A DNA stretch of 62,529 nucleotides. It comes from Marinobacter antarcticus. Its GTDB lineage: Bacteria; Pseudomonadota; Gammaproteobacteria; Pseudomonadales; Oleiphilaceae. Every line of letters starts with the position of its first letter. Position 1 is the first letter of the stretch. This document shows positions 51,001-59,404 of this stretch, one piece after another. Under the pieces are notes generated by a model that ran no database searches, was not told the DNA's origin, and was given only the letters and a program-made list of their open reading frames with translations. Where the stretch lies: positions 1 through 62,529 of the forward strand of contig NZ_DRGY01000055.1 of assembly GCF_011049865.1 (NCBI RefSeq). Direction: 5' to 3'. The translations under genes were made by a program, and so were the position numbers.

Positions 51001-51589
51001 AGAAATCGTTTCGTCTCAGCCCCAGATGCTACGTTTGTTACTTTTACAGGTGTACGGGCCCCTCCATCTCGATCAGGACGAGGTTCGGTTGATCTAATAG
51101 TGCAAGTGATCACTCCATCATGCCTCCAAAATTATTGTTCTGATATTTAGAACATTCAGAACGAATATTTGCGCTTATCAGGAATTTTTTAAATCTTGTA
51201 ACAATTCAGGCATTCGAACACTACTTGGCTGGCCTGGAGAAACCCATGAGAGAACTGCATCAAGTGCTCAACCCTTTTTTGATGATCGATGAAATCAACT
51301 CCGACGACGCTGCCGACGATATGGGCGGATTTCATGAGCACTGATGTGCACATGAATAGCAATGAAACTTCGAATGCAAAACAGCGGCTGCAACACGTCG
51401 CCAATTTCGTAATTTACAGAATGTGGTGACGCCCTGGCACTTCAAGTTTGGGCATCTAACCATTCGTCGGAATGATGGGTACCGACGACCTTGGGATATC
51501 GAAACCTGCCAGAAGCCAAAAAAGGTATCGGCGGCTATCTGATGGACTGCTACAATGCTCAGATTATCAGGCCTGTCAGCGTTCCACGC
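51001..51589. other. Gene-poor spacer between the Lon-like gene and the sox operon end
   Basis: Lower in GC than its surroundings, with no recognisable gene family, transposase or tRNA. Only two tiny plus-strand frames look faintly protein-like: 51246-51344 (listed separately) and a 25-codon frame opening at ATG 51354. The region may be the residue of an excised or decayed element next to the sox operon. Confidence 0.4.
51246..51344 (+). CDS. Possible 32-residue small protein
   Basis: ATG 51246 follows GGAG by 6 nt and encodes a short acidic peptide beginning MRELHQVLNPFLMIDEINSD and ending HEH. The same frame is open and protein-like for a further 30 codons upstream (segment QAFEHYLAGLEKP) without another ATG, so it may instead be the tail of a decayed gene. 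No family is recognised. Confidence 0.25.
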   Translation: MRELHQVLNPFLMIDEINSDDAADDMGGFHEH

Positions 51590-52519
51590 TTAAAGGTAAT
51601 CAAACTCCAGATGCTGATAGACACGACCTGCATTTTTGGCCGCCAGTTCCTCGTAGGTATCCAGATACGCATAGTCCGACTGATCAATGCTATAGGCTTC
51701 ATCCAGCCCACCGCCACGTTCGAGGATCTCGATCACCGCATCCCGCAGAAACACCAGATAACCACGGGTTTCCCTGTCAAGAACCTCCAGGGTTGTCGGC
51801 GCCCCATGGCCCGGGATTATGATGGCGGGATTGAGCTCACTCATCCTGTCGAACGACTCAATCCACGCCCCGGTGTCCGTGTCATCAAAGACAGCCAGCA
51901 GCCGTTGATGAAAACCGAGATCGCCGGTAATCAGGAGTTTTTCTGCGGGCATCCACAGGGCAATATCGCCAGGCGAATGACCCGGACCAAAGTAACGTAG
52001 CTCTATCAGGACATCTCCCATATCCAGGTCATATCGGTCGGAAAAACCGATATCAGGTACCGCAACGTAGGTACCTTTGGCCTTTTCCTTGTTGCGGTTC
52101 TGCATCGATGCCAACTTGATCCCGCCATGTTCCCGGAACTCTTCAATCGCGATCTCATGGGCAATGATGGGGACGCCCTGATCCCGCCAGTAACTGTTAC
52201 CCAACATGGCGTGTCCCTGAGCGTTCTCGTCGACGATGTATTTGACCGGCTTGTCGGTAACGCTGCGGATTGAATTGTGTAGCGCCTTGGCCAGGAGGTA
52301 ATTGTCTCCACCATTCATTACCACGACGCCTTTTTCAGTAATGATGAAACTCAGGTTGTTATTGTGTCCGTTGTTTTCGTAGCTGGCCGGCGCCGTTTCA
52401 CCGATGGCCGAGTACACGCGATCAGATACTTTGGTCAGTTCAAGTTTATCCGGGACGGCCTCAGCCATCACCCATCCTGGCACCAGCAGCAACACGATTA
52501 AAAGACGGTGAAATGGCAT
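51590..52519 (-). CDS. Exported MBL-fold protein with degenerate metal site (SoxH-like)
   Basis: A 309-residue metallo-beta-lactamase-fold protein with a signal peptide (cleavage near VMAEAV). The usual HxHxDH is replaced: the aligned segment reads DENAQGHAMLGN, so His, His, Asp and the last His are Asn, Gln, His and Ala. Later ligands persist in GPGHSPGD, TGDLGF and PGHGAP. Hydrolase activity of the normal dinuclear type is therefore doubtful. It is the last gene of the sox operon and resembles periplasmic SoxH-type proteins. The ATG at 52519 is chosen over the GTG at 52540 because GGAGGG precedes it. Confidence 0.75.
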   Translation of the reverse strand: MPFHRLLIVLLLVPGWVMAEAVPDKLELTKVSDRVYSAIGETAPASYENNGHNNNLSFIITEKGVVVMNGGDNYLLAKALHNSIRSVTDKPVKYIVDENAQGHAMLGNSYWRDQGVPIIAHEIAIEEFREHGGIKLASMQNRNKEKAKGTYVAVPDIGFSDRYDLDMGDVLIELRYFGPGHSPGDIALWMPAEKLLITGDLGFHQRLLAVFDDTDTGAWIESFDRMSELNPAIIIPGHGAPTTLEVLDRETRGYLVFLRDAVIEILERGGGLDEAYSIDQSDYAYLDTYEELAAKNAGRVYQHLEFDYL

Positions 52520-52569
52520 GGCATGCCCTCCTCTATGCACCAGAAATTGGTAAGGGAACCTGACAGAGT

Positions 52570-53373
52570 CTATTGGCGATTCTGCAAGTGTTGAGAGGCT
52601 CCCTGGTTCGGAGGCCTGAAAACAGCGTTCGATAGCGCTGTATCGTCCGGTAAACCTACAATTTTATGGACTTCACCCTGTTTGTCCCGGTAGAACACAG
52701 TGGGCGTCGCCGGTACCGCCAGCGTTTTCATGAGCTGGTTATTGGCCTCGATTTTTTTCCGGGGTCCGGCCGGAATAAGGTCCGGCGACTCAAGCCAGTT
52801 GCGTGGAAACTGACTGTCAAGAAACGCCAGATGCTCCAACGGGTTATCGGCACTGACCACGCTTGCCGCCTTGGCGAGACTCGATGGTTGTATCACGCCA
52901 ACCAGGATGTGCCTGAGCTGGATGCCCCTGTTCAGGTAGGCGCTCGCTTTTTGACGGAACTCAACGCAGTAACCACAATTGGGATCAGTGAAAACGTAAA
53001 CGATGCGCCTCGCGTCTTTCGGACCCTCGGCGACCCATGTGGCGTTTGCCAGTTGCTGCCATGCCTGGGTCAGGTCAATTGCCGGGAGCCAGGTCCGAAT
53101 GTGTTCGGCGCTGAGATCCTGGCCAAAGCCGTCGACCATTTTCCCGATAACCACATGCTCGCCGTCAGTCATGAGGTACAGCGTTACAGCGCGACCGTCT
53201 TTTCGGCCAACGTAACCTTGCAGCCCTCCGGGTGCATCAAAACGGGCTTCTACTTTCAGGCCGCCATCAATCAGAACCTGAACAGCATCAGGATACTGGG
53301 CAAAGGCAGTCAAAGGGAAAGCGATAATTAGATAAACCACTCTAATTAAATTTGTTAAAATATTGATTTTCAT
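52570..53373 (-). CDS. DsbC/DsbG-like periplasmic thiol-disulfide protein
   Basis: A 267-residue exported protein with signal peptide (cleavage near AFAQYP), an N-terminal DsbC/G-type dimerisation region and a thioredoxin domain with FTDPNCGYCVEF (Cys 133 and 136) and cis-Pro in AVPATPTVFYRD. DsbG-type proteins reduce or protect cysteines in the periplasm. In sox operons a thiol protein (SoxW or a DsbG-like one) keeps the SoxY cysteine or the SoxA/SoxX haem cysteines in working order; that is the likely role here. Confidence 0.85.
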   Translation of the reverse strand: MKINILTNLIRVVYLIIAFPLTAFAQYPDAVQVLIDGGLKVEARFDAPGGLQGYVGRKDGRAVTLYLMTDGEHVVIGKMVDGFGQDLSAEHIRTWLPAIDLTQAWQQLANATWVAEGPKDARRIVYVFTDPNCGYCVEFRQKASAYLNRGIQLRHILVGVIQPSSLAKAASVVSADNPLEHLAFLDSQFPRNWLESPDLIPAGPRKKIEANNQLMKTLAVPATPTVFYRDKQGEVHKIVGLPDDTALSNAVFRPPNQGASQHLQNRQ

Positions 53374-53396
53374 ATCATTATTTTTCCATGACCTGG

Positions 53397-53912
53397 TTAA
53401 AATGAAGCCATTTCCAGATCCATCTCGACGGCATCCACGCCCGCCTGGGCGCAGTTCTCGTCGGTCTCACCCGAAGGTGCGCCACTGACACCAACGCCGC
53501 CGACAGTTTCACCACTGGCCTGAATCGGAACGCCACCGGCGGACAACAACACCTTGTCGATCTTGCCCACGGAAAAGGGGCCGGTGAAACGGTCCTCAAG
53601 CGCCGAGGTTTTATTGTTAAATGTCATTGCCGTATAGGCTTTGCGGTAACTGACCTCCAGAGACAGGTCCATGGCCAGTACATCCCTTAGCACCACCTGA
53701 GGGTGCCCTCCCCGGTCAACCACTGTGACAGCAACCTGAACGCCCTGCTTCCGGCACGTGTCGATCGCTGTTTTGGCGATGGTCAGCGCCGTATCCATGG
53801 ACAGGCGTTTGATTTGAATCATGACCGGCTGATCACCTTCTGCCGCTCCGGCTACTCCGCCGACGGTAATAGCGGCGGCAACAACAATCGATTTTGATAG
53901 CTTTGTAGGCAT
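53397..53912 (-). CDS. GlcG/HbpS-family exported protein
   Basis: A 171-residue protein with signal peptide (cleavage near GVAGAAE) and the GlcG/HbpS fold: LTIAKTAIDTCRKQGVQVAV, VVDRGGHPQVVLRD, SYRKAYTAMTF and GGVPIQASGETVGGVGVSGA. The family includes haem-degrading HbpS and GlcG of unknown function. In the sox operon it may bind haem or another cofactor in the periplasm. AAGGAAG before ATG 53912 supports the start. Confidence 0.85.
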   Translation of the reverse strand: MPTKLSKSIVVAAAITVGGVAGAAEGDQPVMIQIKRLSMDTALTIAKTAIDTCRKQGVQVAVTVVDRGGHPQVVLRDVLAMDLSLEVSYRKAYTAMTFNNKTSALEDRFTGPFSVGKIDKVLLSAGGVPIQASGETVGGVGVSGAPSGETDENCAQAGVDAVEMDLEMASF

Positions 53913-53941
53913 TACAGTCTTCCTTTACCCGGGTCAATGCG

Positions 53942-54412
53942 TCAGGGGCGGACCAGAACGTAGCCCTGCTCAACCTTCTCCAGAATATGCGCGACCCCGA
54001 CATCTACGTGAATGCTTTGCGGGTGCAACTCCGGGCGCTCACCAGTAGAGCGTTCAATGGATTTTATAGTGTTCATGCACACCGAAAACCGGACACCCTG
54101 AGCCATCAGGCTGTCGATTTTTTCGCGACGGCTGTTATCGGCATAGAGTAAGTGAACACCTGGCCCAAAGGTGGTGACCTCGATATCGATCAAATCGGGT
54201 CCATAAAACTCCAGAAGATTGGCAGCGACACTCAGCACTATGTTCTGTTTGGCAGGATCGTCATCGCTCAACTGCAACAACAGATATTTATCAGCGAACG
54301 GCTTGGCCTCACTAATGGGTTCGTCAGCCTGCACGCTGGCGTGCGCCGTCAGCAAAAGCAGACAGAATAGTGCGTGCCAACACCCCCTGCGAAAGGCAGT
54401 TCCCAGCATCAT
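53942..54412 (-). CDS. Exported DsrE-family protein
   Basis: A 156-residue DsrE/F-like protein whose conserved Cys is Cys 112 in QGVRFSVCMNTIK. Unlike cytoplasmic DsrE/TusD sulfurtransferases it has a signal peptide (hydrophobic residues about 13-24, cleavage near VQADEP), so it should work in the periplasm alongside SoxYZ. It could carry persulfide sulfur between Sox components. Its start overlaps the soxB stop by 4 bp. Confidence 0.8.
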   Translation of the reverse strand: MMLGTAFRRGCWHALFCLLLLTAHASVQADEPISEAKPFADKYLLLQLSDDDPAKQNIVLSVAANLLEFYGPDLIDIEVTTFGPGVHLLYADNSRREKIDSLMAQGVRFSVCMNTIKSIERSTGERPELHPQSIHVDVGVAHILEKVEQGYVLVRP

Positions 54413-56166
54413 CCCGTTTGGTCTTCCAGCCCGGGGTTGTCGGCTACATTTTTAAGCCGTGGTGTGTTGAACTTCTTGATCTTGATCGTCTTCTCCGACC
54501 TCAGATAGTCGGCAACGACATCCCAGATGGGCTCACCCGGTGCCTTGGAGTTGACTGTGGCCCAGCCGGCGACCTTATACATCTTGTCCGCTTCGATCCG
54601 CTCGCCGTTATCCAGTTGCATATCGGAAATCCGGCCATTCATACTTGCTGTTGGGTCGCAGGTGTAATCCATGCCGCCCACACGGACCATATCGCCACCC
54701 TGCTGATAATACGGGTCCTTGTTGAACAGGTTGTCTGCCACATCTTCCATAATCAGTTTCAGGTCGGCACCGGACATTTCCCGGACGTAGGTTTCCGGAT
54801 AGGTAATGGCGGTCGCGTTCATCACATCGTCCATGGTGATGGCGTCGCCCGGGAGTACCGTGGTCCCCCAGCGAAAGCCCGGTGACAGGGATATCTGGGC
54901 ATCCAGCACCTCGCGTTGGGCATCACAGATAACCTGGTCCATGGTGCCGTTGAAGTTGCCCCGGCGGTATAGTAACTCGTCTGTGATGGCGAGCTTCTCG
55001 CCCAGTTTGTCGGCGTAAGGCGCACGCACTTCCTGAATAAATTTTTCCATGGCCGCATCAGGTTTGATCAGATCCGAGAACACCGGCAACAACCGATACT
55101 CATAGCCGCGAACTCCGCTGTTACCGATATCCAGGTCCAGTACGGCAACATACTTGCCGTTGGTGCCTGCATTACCCACCAACGTCTTGCCGCCGGGGTT
55201 CTTCACCACGGTTGGCCGGGGTACAGCATCGTGGGTATGGCCACCCAGAATGGCATCAATACCGGACACCCGGCTGGCCAGCTTCAGATCGACGTCCATC
55301 CCGTTATGGGAAAGCATCACGACAGCGTTCACTTTCTCCTTCTCACGGATACTATCCACCAGCGACTGGAGTTCTGATTCCCGAATACCGAAACGCCAGT
55401 CCGGTATGAAATAGGAGGGGTTGGCAATCGGCGTGTAGGGAAAGGCCTGGCCAATGATCGCAACACGTTTTCCGCCGATCTCACGGATGGAATAAGGTTT
55501 GAAGACCCGGCCGCTGGCTTCGTCATAGGACTCGGCGCCCATAAACAGCGCTTCGTCCGACAGGAACACGTTCTGCGCGAGGAATTCGCCCTTGAAGTTG
55601 GCGATGTTCTTGCGGATCTGGGCTTCGGGATAAGTGAACTCCCAATGGCCGGTCAGCAGATCGATCCCCAGACGGTTGCTGGCCTCGACCATATCTTCGC
55701 CCTGAGTCCAGTATGCGGTACCAGAGCCTTGCCAGAGGTCACCGCCATCAAGTAACAACGAGTTGCCGGGGCCAACTTGCTCCCGTAACTGATCTATCAA
55801 TGTTTTCAGATGGGCAAAGCCACCCATTCGGCCGAACTCTTTGGCGGCCTCGGTGTAGTTCAGGTAGGTATAGGCATGGGAGCGCCTGGAGTTGGCGGGT
55901 ATCTCAAAATGATCAAGAAATTGAGCGCCCACGATATGCGGTACCTGGCCTTTACTTCGCCCTGTTCCGAGATTGACGTTAGGCTCCCGGAAATGGACCG
56001 GCGATAGCTGGGCATGAATATCGGTCAGGTGAAGCAGGCGAACATTGCCGTATTTTGGTGCGCCGTACAGTTCGTTACCGCCCTTCGCCAACGCAAGTCT
56101 GGGGCTGAGACCGGCGATAGCCGCCGCTTGCATGGCAATCAGAAAATCTCTGCGGGAAATCGACAC
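54409..56166 (-). CDS. soxB: Thiosulfohydrolase SoxB
   Basis: A 585-residue di-manganese hydrolase of the 5'-nucleotidase family that releases sulfate from the SoxY-bound S-thiosulfonate. It starts at GTG 56166 behind GAGGAG and carries a twin-arginine signal (SRRDFL). SoxB-specific motifs are HLTDIHAQLSPVHFREPN, LDGGDLWQGSGTAYWTQGED, GHWEFTYPE and GGHTHDAVPRPTV. It is the hub of the Sox pathway in the periplasm. It lies 94 bp after soxK and is coupled to the DsrE-like gene. Confidence 0.97.
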   Translation of the reverse strand: MSISRRDFLIAMQAAAIAGLSPRLALAKGGNELYGAPKYGNVRLLHLTDIHAQLSPVHFREPNVNLGTGRSKGQVPHIVGAQFLDHFEIPANSRRSHAYTYLNYTEAAKEFGRMGGFAHLKTLIDQLREQVGPGNSLLLDGGDLWQGSGTAYWTQGEDMVEASNRLGIDLLTGHWEFTYPEAQIRKNIANFKGEFLAQNVFLSDEALFMGAESYDEASGRVFKPYSIREIGGKRVAIIGQAFPYTPIANPSYFIPDWRFGIRESELQSLVDSIREKEKVNAVVMLSHNGMDVDLKLASRVSGIDAILGGHTHDAVPRPTVVKNPGGKTLVGNAGTNGKYVAVLDLDIGNSGVRGYEYRLLPVFSDLIKPDAAMEKFIQEVRAPYADKLGEKLAITDELLYRRGNFNGTMDQVICDAQREVLDAQISLSPGFRWGTTVLPGDAITMDDVMNATAITYPETYVREMSGADLKLIMEDVADNLFNKDPYYQQGGDMVRVGGMDYTCDPTASMNGRISDMQLDNGERIEADKMYKVAGWATVNSKAPGEPIWDVVADYLRSEKTIKIKKFNTPRLKNVADNPGLEDQTG

Positions 56167-56260
56167 TGCACTCTCCTCTCATTCTGATTGTTGGAGATGA
56201 TCAGTTATATCTGCGCCCTGGCGGGGGCGCAGTGTTTCTTCTACCCGCCAAGTAACCGGG

Positions 56261-56566
56261 TCAACCGCCGATGACTGCTTTCCTCCAGGCCTCCGCTTGG
56301 GTCTTGCGCTGGTCAACAGACTCCTGCGCAAGCTTCAACGCTTCTGCTGCGAGTGTTTTTGCCTTGTCATAATCGCCGCTCTCGGCGGCTGATTCTGCCG
56401 CTTTCAGCCGGGAAGACGTCGTGGTCCACTTAAAGTCGCCGGCATCCTTTTGGGCACTTTTAGCGTCGGAATAGATTTTCTGAAAATCTTCTTTAGCGCC
56501 TGCCTGGGCACACAGTGGTACCAGCAGGGAAAGCGTCAGGCCGACCGTCAGTAATGGCTTGTTCAT
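56261..56566 (-). CDS. soxK: SoxXA-binding protein SoxK
   Basis: A 101-residue exported protein (signal cleavage near CAQAGA). The mature chain is a two-helix, Ala/Lys-rich polypeptide with KSAQKDAGDFKWTTTSSRLK and SGDYDKAKTLAAEALKLAQE, the SoxK/SAXB signature. SoxK binds SoxXA and raises its activity in coupling thiosulfate to SoxYZ. Its place between soxA and soxB is typical. Confidence 0.9.
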   Translation of the reverse strand: MNKPLLTVGLTLSLLVPLCAQAGAKEDFQKIYSDAKSAQKDAGDFKWTTTSSRLKAAESAAESGDYDKAKTLAAEALKLAQESVDQRKTQAEAWRKAVIGG

Positions 56567-56592
56567 TCCTGTTCTCCCGTCTTCGTTGCCGC

Positions 56593-57432
56593 TTATGGCC
56601 TGGTACTCGGGCCAACCACAGGCAGACCGTTGCTCATGTATGTCAGAAAATACTCGAGATTCCGGTACTCCTCACTCTGAGCCGGCAATGGTTCGGCACG
56701 AACGTTCTTGTTACAGCCCGCAAACCGCCGGTGTAGCGTGCCCAGCTCACCCCACTTGGAGCGATGGACCGGGAAACTAGAGGGCTGTCCGAGGGTAGGT
56801 GACAATAGATCGGCCCGGATCCACTTACCTGGGTTCTGGACGTGGCAACTGGCACAGGAAAAGTTCAACTGCCCTCTGCGGCTGTAATAGAACTGCTTTC
56901 CATCCTCGTAAGCAGCCAGGGCCTTGGGATCATCAGGAACCTTGATGTCGAAGGCCTCTCCCTCTGAGGTAGTGGCCATGTAGGCAGAGATAGATGCGAT
57001 ATCACCCTTCTTGTACTTCAGAGGTTTTTCGCCGTTCGCTTCCCGGCACTGGTTGATAGCGAGTTCCAGTGTGATAACTTGCTTCGTGCCCTCATCGAAG
57101 TACGGGTAGTTCTGGCGAACACCGATGCCACCATTCTCGAAACAACTGCCGTAGGTTTTGCCATTGGCAAAGGGGGCCTCAAACATTTCCTTGCCTTCTG
57201 CGACGGCAAATTCGTAAGGCGGAAAATCCTGCAGAGATTGCCACTGCGCCCGACGGTCTTCATTCAACGCGTACTGGCCATTGACGAAGTCTTTTAGCGG
57301 CACCTCGGGAAACATCTGTTTGAAGTATTCAACCGTTTCCTTCCGGTCCTCTTCCGGTGTGGCGCCTGCCAGAACCTGAGGTGCCAGTAGTGCCACTCCC
57401 ATAGCGACCAGAATGATCTTTGCTTTAAGCAT
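56593..57432 (-). CDS. soxA: Sulfur-oxidation cytochrome SoxA (mono-haem type)
   Basis: Catalytic partner of SoxX that forms the disulfide between thiosulfate and SoxY. 279 residues from ATG 57432 behind GGAGGG, with signal peptide. A single CxxCH motif is seen (SCASCHVQN); the equivalent N-terminal site reads GSCFENGG without the second Cys or His, so only one haem is expected. The catalytic cysteine motif RRFAGCNKNVR, which ligates haem through a persulfide, is intact. Mono-haem SoxA occurs in several lineages and is fully active. Confidence 0.95.
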   Translation of the reverse strand: MLKAKIILVAMGVALLAPQVLAGATPEEDRKETVEYFKQMFPEVPLKDFVNGQYALNEDRRAQWQSLQDFPPYEFAVAEGKEMFEAPFANGKTYGSCFENGGIGVRQNYPYFDEGTKQVITLELAINQCREANGEKPLKYKKGDIASISAYMATTSEGEAFDIKVPDDPKALAAYEDGKQFYYSRRGQLNFSCASCHVQNPGKWIRADLLSPTLGQPSSFPVHRSKWGELGTLHRRFAGCNKNVRAEPLPAQSEEYRNLEYFLTYMSNGLPVVGPSTRP

Positions 57433-57487
57433 GTCCAACCCTCCTCTCCAGCGACTCAGGCCTCCAGGGCCCGGTCGCAGGGAACCT

Positions 57488-57799
57488 TTAGGCGATCGTC
57501 GCTTCGGTGGAATCGCTCTCGCCTTTATTATCGACCCAGCTAATAGTCAGCTTGTCACCTTTCTTGGCACCTTCGAACCGGCACTCCAGAAATGGATCCT
57601 TGGACACCGCCGGTCCCCAGTCGGCAACGAATACGTCCTCCCCGTTAAGGGAAATCGTCAGCACCTGGATGAAATGGGGGGGGACGATATTTCCGGCTGA
57701 GTCCTTCACAAACCCTGAATCCATCGGGTGTCTGACCAGGGCTTTAAAGGAAGTCACTCCGCCACTTTCTACTGCACGAACTCTGATACTGGACGCCAT
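57488..57799 (-). CDS. soxZ: Sulfur-oxidation carrier partner SoxZ
   Basis: A 103-residue immunoglobulin-fold protein without signal peptide; it is exported in complex with SoxY. Recognisable segments are FKALVRHPMDSG, IVPPHFIQVLTI and DWGPAVSKDPFL. It dimerises with SoxY to form the carrier that holds sulfur intermediates. Confidence 0.96.
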   Translation of the reverse strand: MASSIRVRAVESGGVTSFKALVRHPMDSGFVKDSAGNIVPPHFIQVLTISLNGEDVFVADWGPAVSKDPFLECRFEGAKKGDKLTISWVDNKGESDSTEATIA

Positions 57800-57824
57800 T
57801 TGATTTCTCCTGTCCTGCTAACGG

Positions 57825-58307
57825 TTAGCCGCCACAGCCGCCAACGGTTACTTTCACATTCTGGGTCGCCTTATAGGCCTTGCCATCGGAAATCACCACC
57901 GCCACAACGTCTGTGGTCTTGGCCATTTTCAGACGGTTGGACACAAACGGCAGAGTCCCCTTGGGAATCTTAAACGTCGCCGCCAGGGCATTGGGATTTT
58001 CCGCTACCAGCAAAGCAATACCTGTGACGTTAGGCAGTGTGGTTTCGACTTTTACCGGCACGACAGCACCGTTCTGGGCAATGGTGGGCAGATCCATGGA
58101 AATCTTGTCAGACTCTACCGCCTCCATTCCGTAGAGTCTGGAAATCGTGTCGTCCACGCCCGGTGTACCGAAGGCCTTTTTCGGCCAACTCGACGCATCG
58201 GGTGCTGCCTCTGCCCTGAGCGGAACCAGCCCGGAGCCAAGTGCGATGCCCGCAACGCCGGCGCCCAACACCCCTTTCAGAAAACCTCTTCGTGTTTGGT
58301 CTATCAC
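57825..58307 (-). CDS. soxY: Sulfur-carrier protein SoxY
   Basis: A 160-residue carrier whose C-terminus ends in the hallmark GGCGG, the swinging arm whose Cys binds the thiosulfate-derived sulfur. The N-terminus is a twin-arginine signal (TRRGFLKGVLGAG). The true start is GTG 58307, 5 nt after GGAGGAG; a longer frame from 58349 would add an implausible Cys-rich extension. It precedes soxZ by 25 bp. Confidence 0.96.
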   Translation of the reverse strand: MIDQTRRGFLKGVLGAGVAGIALGSGLVPLRAEAAPDASSWPKKAFGTPGVDDTISRLYGMEAVESDKISMDLPTIAQNGAVVPVKVETTLPNVTGIALLVAENPNALAATFKIPKGTLPFVSNRLKMAKTTDVVAVVISDGKAYKATQNVKVTVGGCGG

Positions 58308-58326
58308 GTCAACTCCTCCTCCGCAT

Positions 58327-58680
58327 CTACAGCGTGTACAAATAATCAATAACCCGGTTGATCTGGTCTTTACTGAGGATCGAGTGACGACCGAATGGCG
58401 GCATCACTGTTTGCGGGTTGAACTGAGTCTCGTCCCAGATCCGTTTGAACAGGATTCCCCGGTCGGGATAACGGGTATTCATGTCGGCCAGTTCCGGGCC
58501 AATCGTCCCGGTCAGTTTGCCATCATCCATTTTGTGGCAGGCCAGGCAGTTGCCGTCTTTGCGGCTGAAAACCAACTCCTTTCCACGGTCAATGTCAGCC
58601 TGACTGGGTCCTGCCAGCACAACTGGCGCGACGCCAAGCGCGAGCGTGGTCAAACACACGTAAATTAACCCTTTTCGCAT
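58327..58680 (-). CDS. soxX: Sulfur-oxidation cytochrome SoxX
   Basis: A 117-residue mono-haem cytochrome: signal peptide, CLACHKMDDG haem site, and the Met ligand in TVMPPFGRHS. It receives electrons from SoxA during conjugation of thiosulfate to SoxYZ. ATG 58680 lies 8 nt after AGGAGG. It is separated from soxA by soxYZ, an order found in a minority of sox clusters. Confidence 0.95.
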   Translation of the reverse strand: MRKGLIYVCLTTLALGVAPVVLAGPSQADIDRGKELVFSRKDGNCLACHKMDDGKLTGTIGPELADMNTRYPDRGILFKRIWDETQFNPQTVMPPFGRHSILSKDQINRVIDYLYTL

Positions 58681-58726
58681 CACTCAATCCTCCTCGGCAC
58701 ATAATGGGGTCTGGCCCCGTCAGCCT

Positions 58727-59404
58727 TTACTCAGTGAGCCCCTCATCGAGGGGGCCGGTGGTGCTTGGTGTCAGGTTTTTGCCCGCTGCCGAGTCACTCA
58801 CCGTGACCTCATCCTTGCAGTCGTGCATGCAGCGCACGTTGTGGGTATCGGGCCGTGGGTCTTGCCAGGTAAAGCCATCGCGATTGGGCATTTCTACTTT
58901 GGGCAGAGTGTCCCTGTTCGCCACAAAGTCTCCATCGACGATGTAATTCAGGTTCAGAACATAAGCCGTCAGGGCGTATACCTGATCGTCCGTCAGAGAC
59001 TGGGGCGCGAAGAACGGCATGGCCCTGTGGATGTAATCCCAGAGCGTGCTGGCATAAGGCCAATAGCTACCCACCGTTTTCTCCGGACGGTCGTCGGCAA
59101 GAGACCCGTCACCACCGGCCAGTTTTGGATAGCGCCCCATCCCCTCACCGAATGCGCCGTGGCAGGACGAACAATAGGTTTCGAAGACCTTCAATCCGTC
59201 ATCGACGGAGCCGCTTCCCTCAGGGAGGCCTTTACCATCAGGGCGCACATCAATGTCCCATCCGGCAATCTGAGCCTTGGTGGCAGTTTCGCCGTAGCCA
59301 TAGTGGCCGGGCGATCCCGCGGTCGCCAGCAGCGGCATCGCACTGAACACAAAGCCAGAGCAAACGCCAACCAGGACTCGGGACAATTTAGCCAAGTTGA
59401 ACAT
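58727..59404 (-). CDS. soxD: c-type cytochrome SoxD (mono-haem form)
   Basis: Electron-accepting partner of SoxC in the sulfur dehydrogenase. A 225-residue exported protein with a single haem motif CSSCH (residues 78-82) and the SoxD-like context KLAGGDGSLADDRPEKTVGS and WPYASTLWDYIHRAMPFFAP. Diheme SoxD of alphaproteobacteria is about 150 residues longer, so this is a short mono-haem version; the tail has an extra Cys pair (CMHDC). ATG 59404 overlaps the soxC end by 17 bp and has GGGAG upstream. Confidence 0.88.
   Translation of the reverse strand: MFNLAKLSRVLVGVCSGFVFSAMPLLATAGSPGHYGYGETATKAQIAGWDIDVRPDGKGLPEGSGSVDDGLKVFETYCSSCHGAFGEGMGRYPKLAGGDGSLADDRPEKTVGSYWPYASTLWDYIHRAMPFFAPQSLTDDQVYALTAYVLNLNYIVDGDFVANRDTLPKVEMPNRDGFTWQDPRPDTHNVRCMHDCKDEVTVSDSAAGKNLTPSTTGPLDEGLTE

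Noticed and set aside
58308..58349. Longer soxY from 58349
   Set aside because: Adds a Cys-rich extension overlapping the ribosome-binding site; the GTG at 58307 gives a proper twin-arginine signal.
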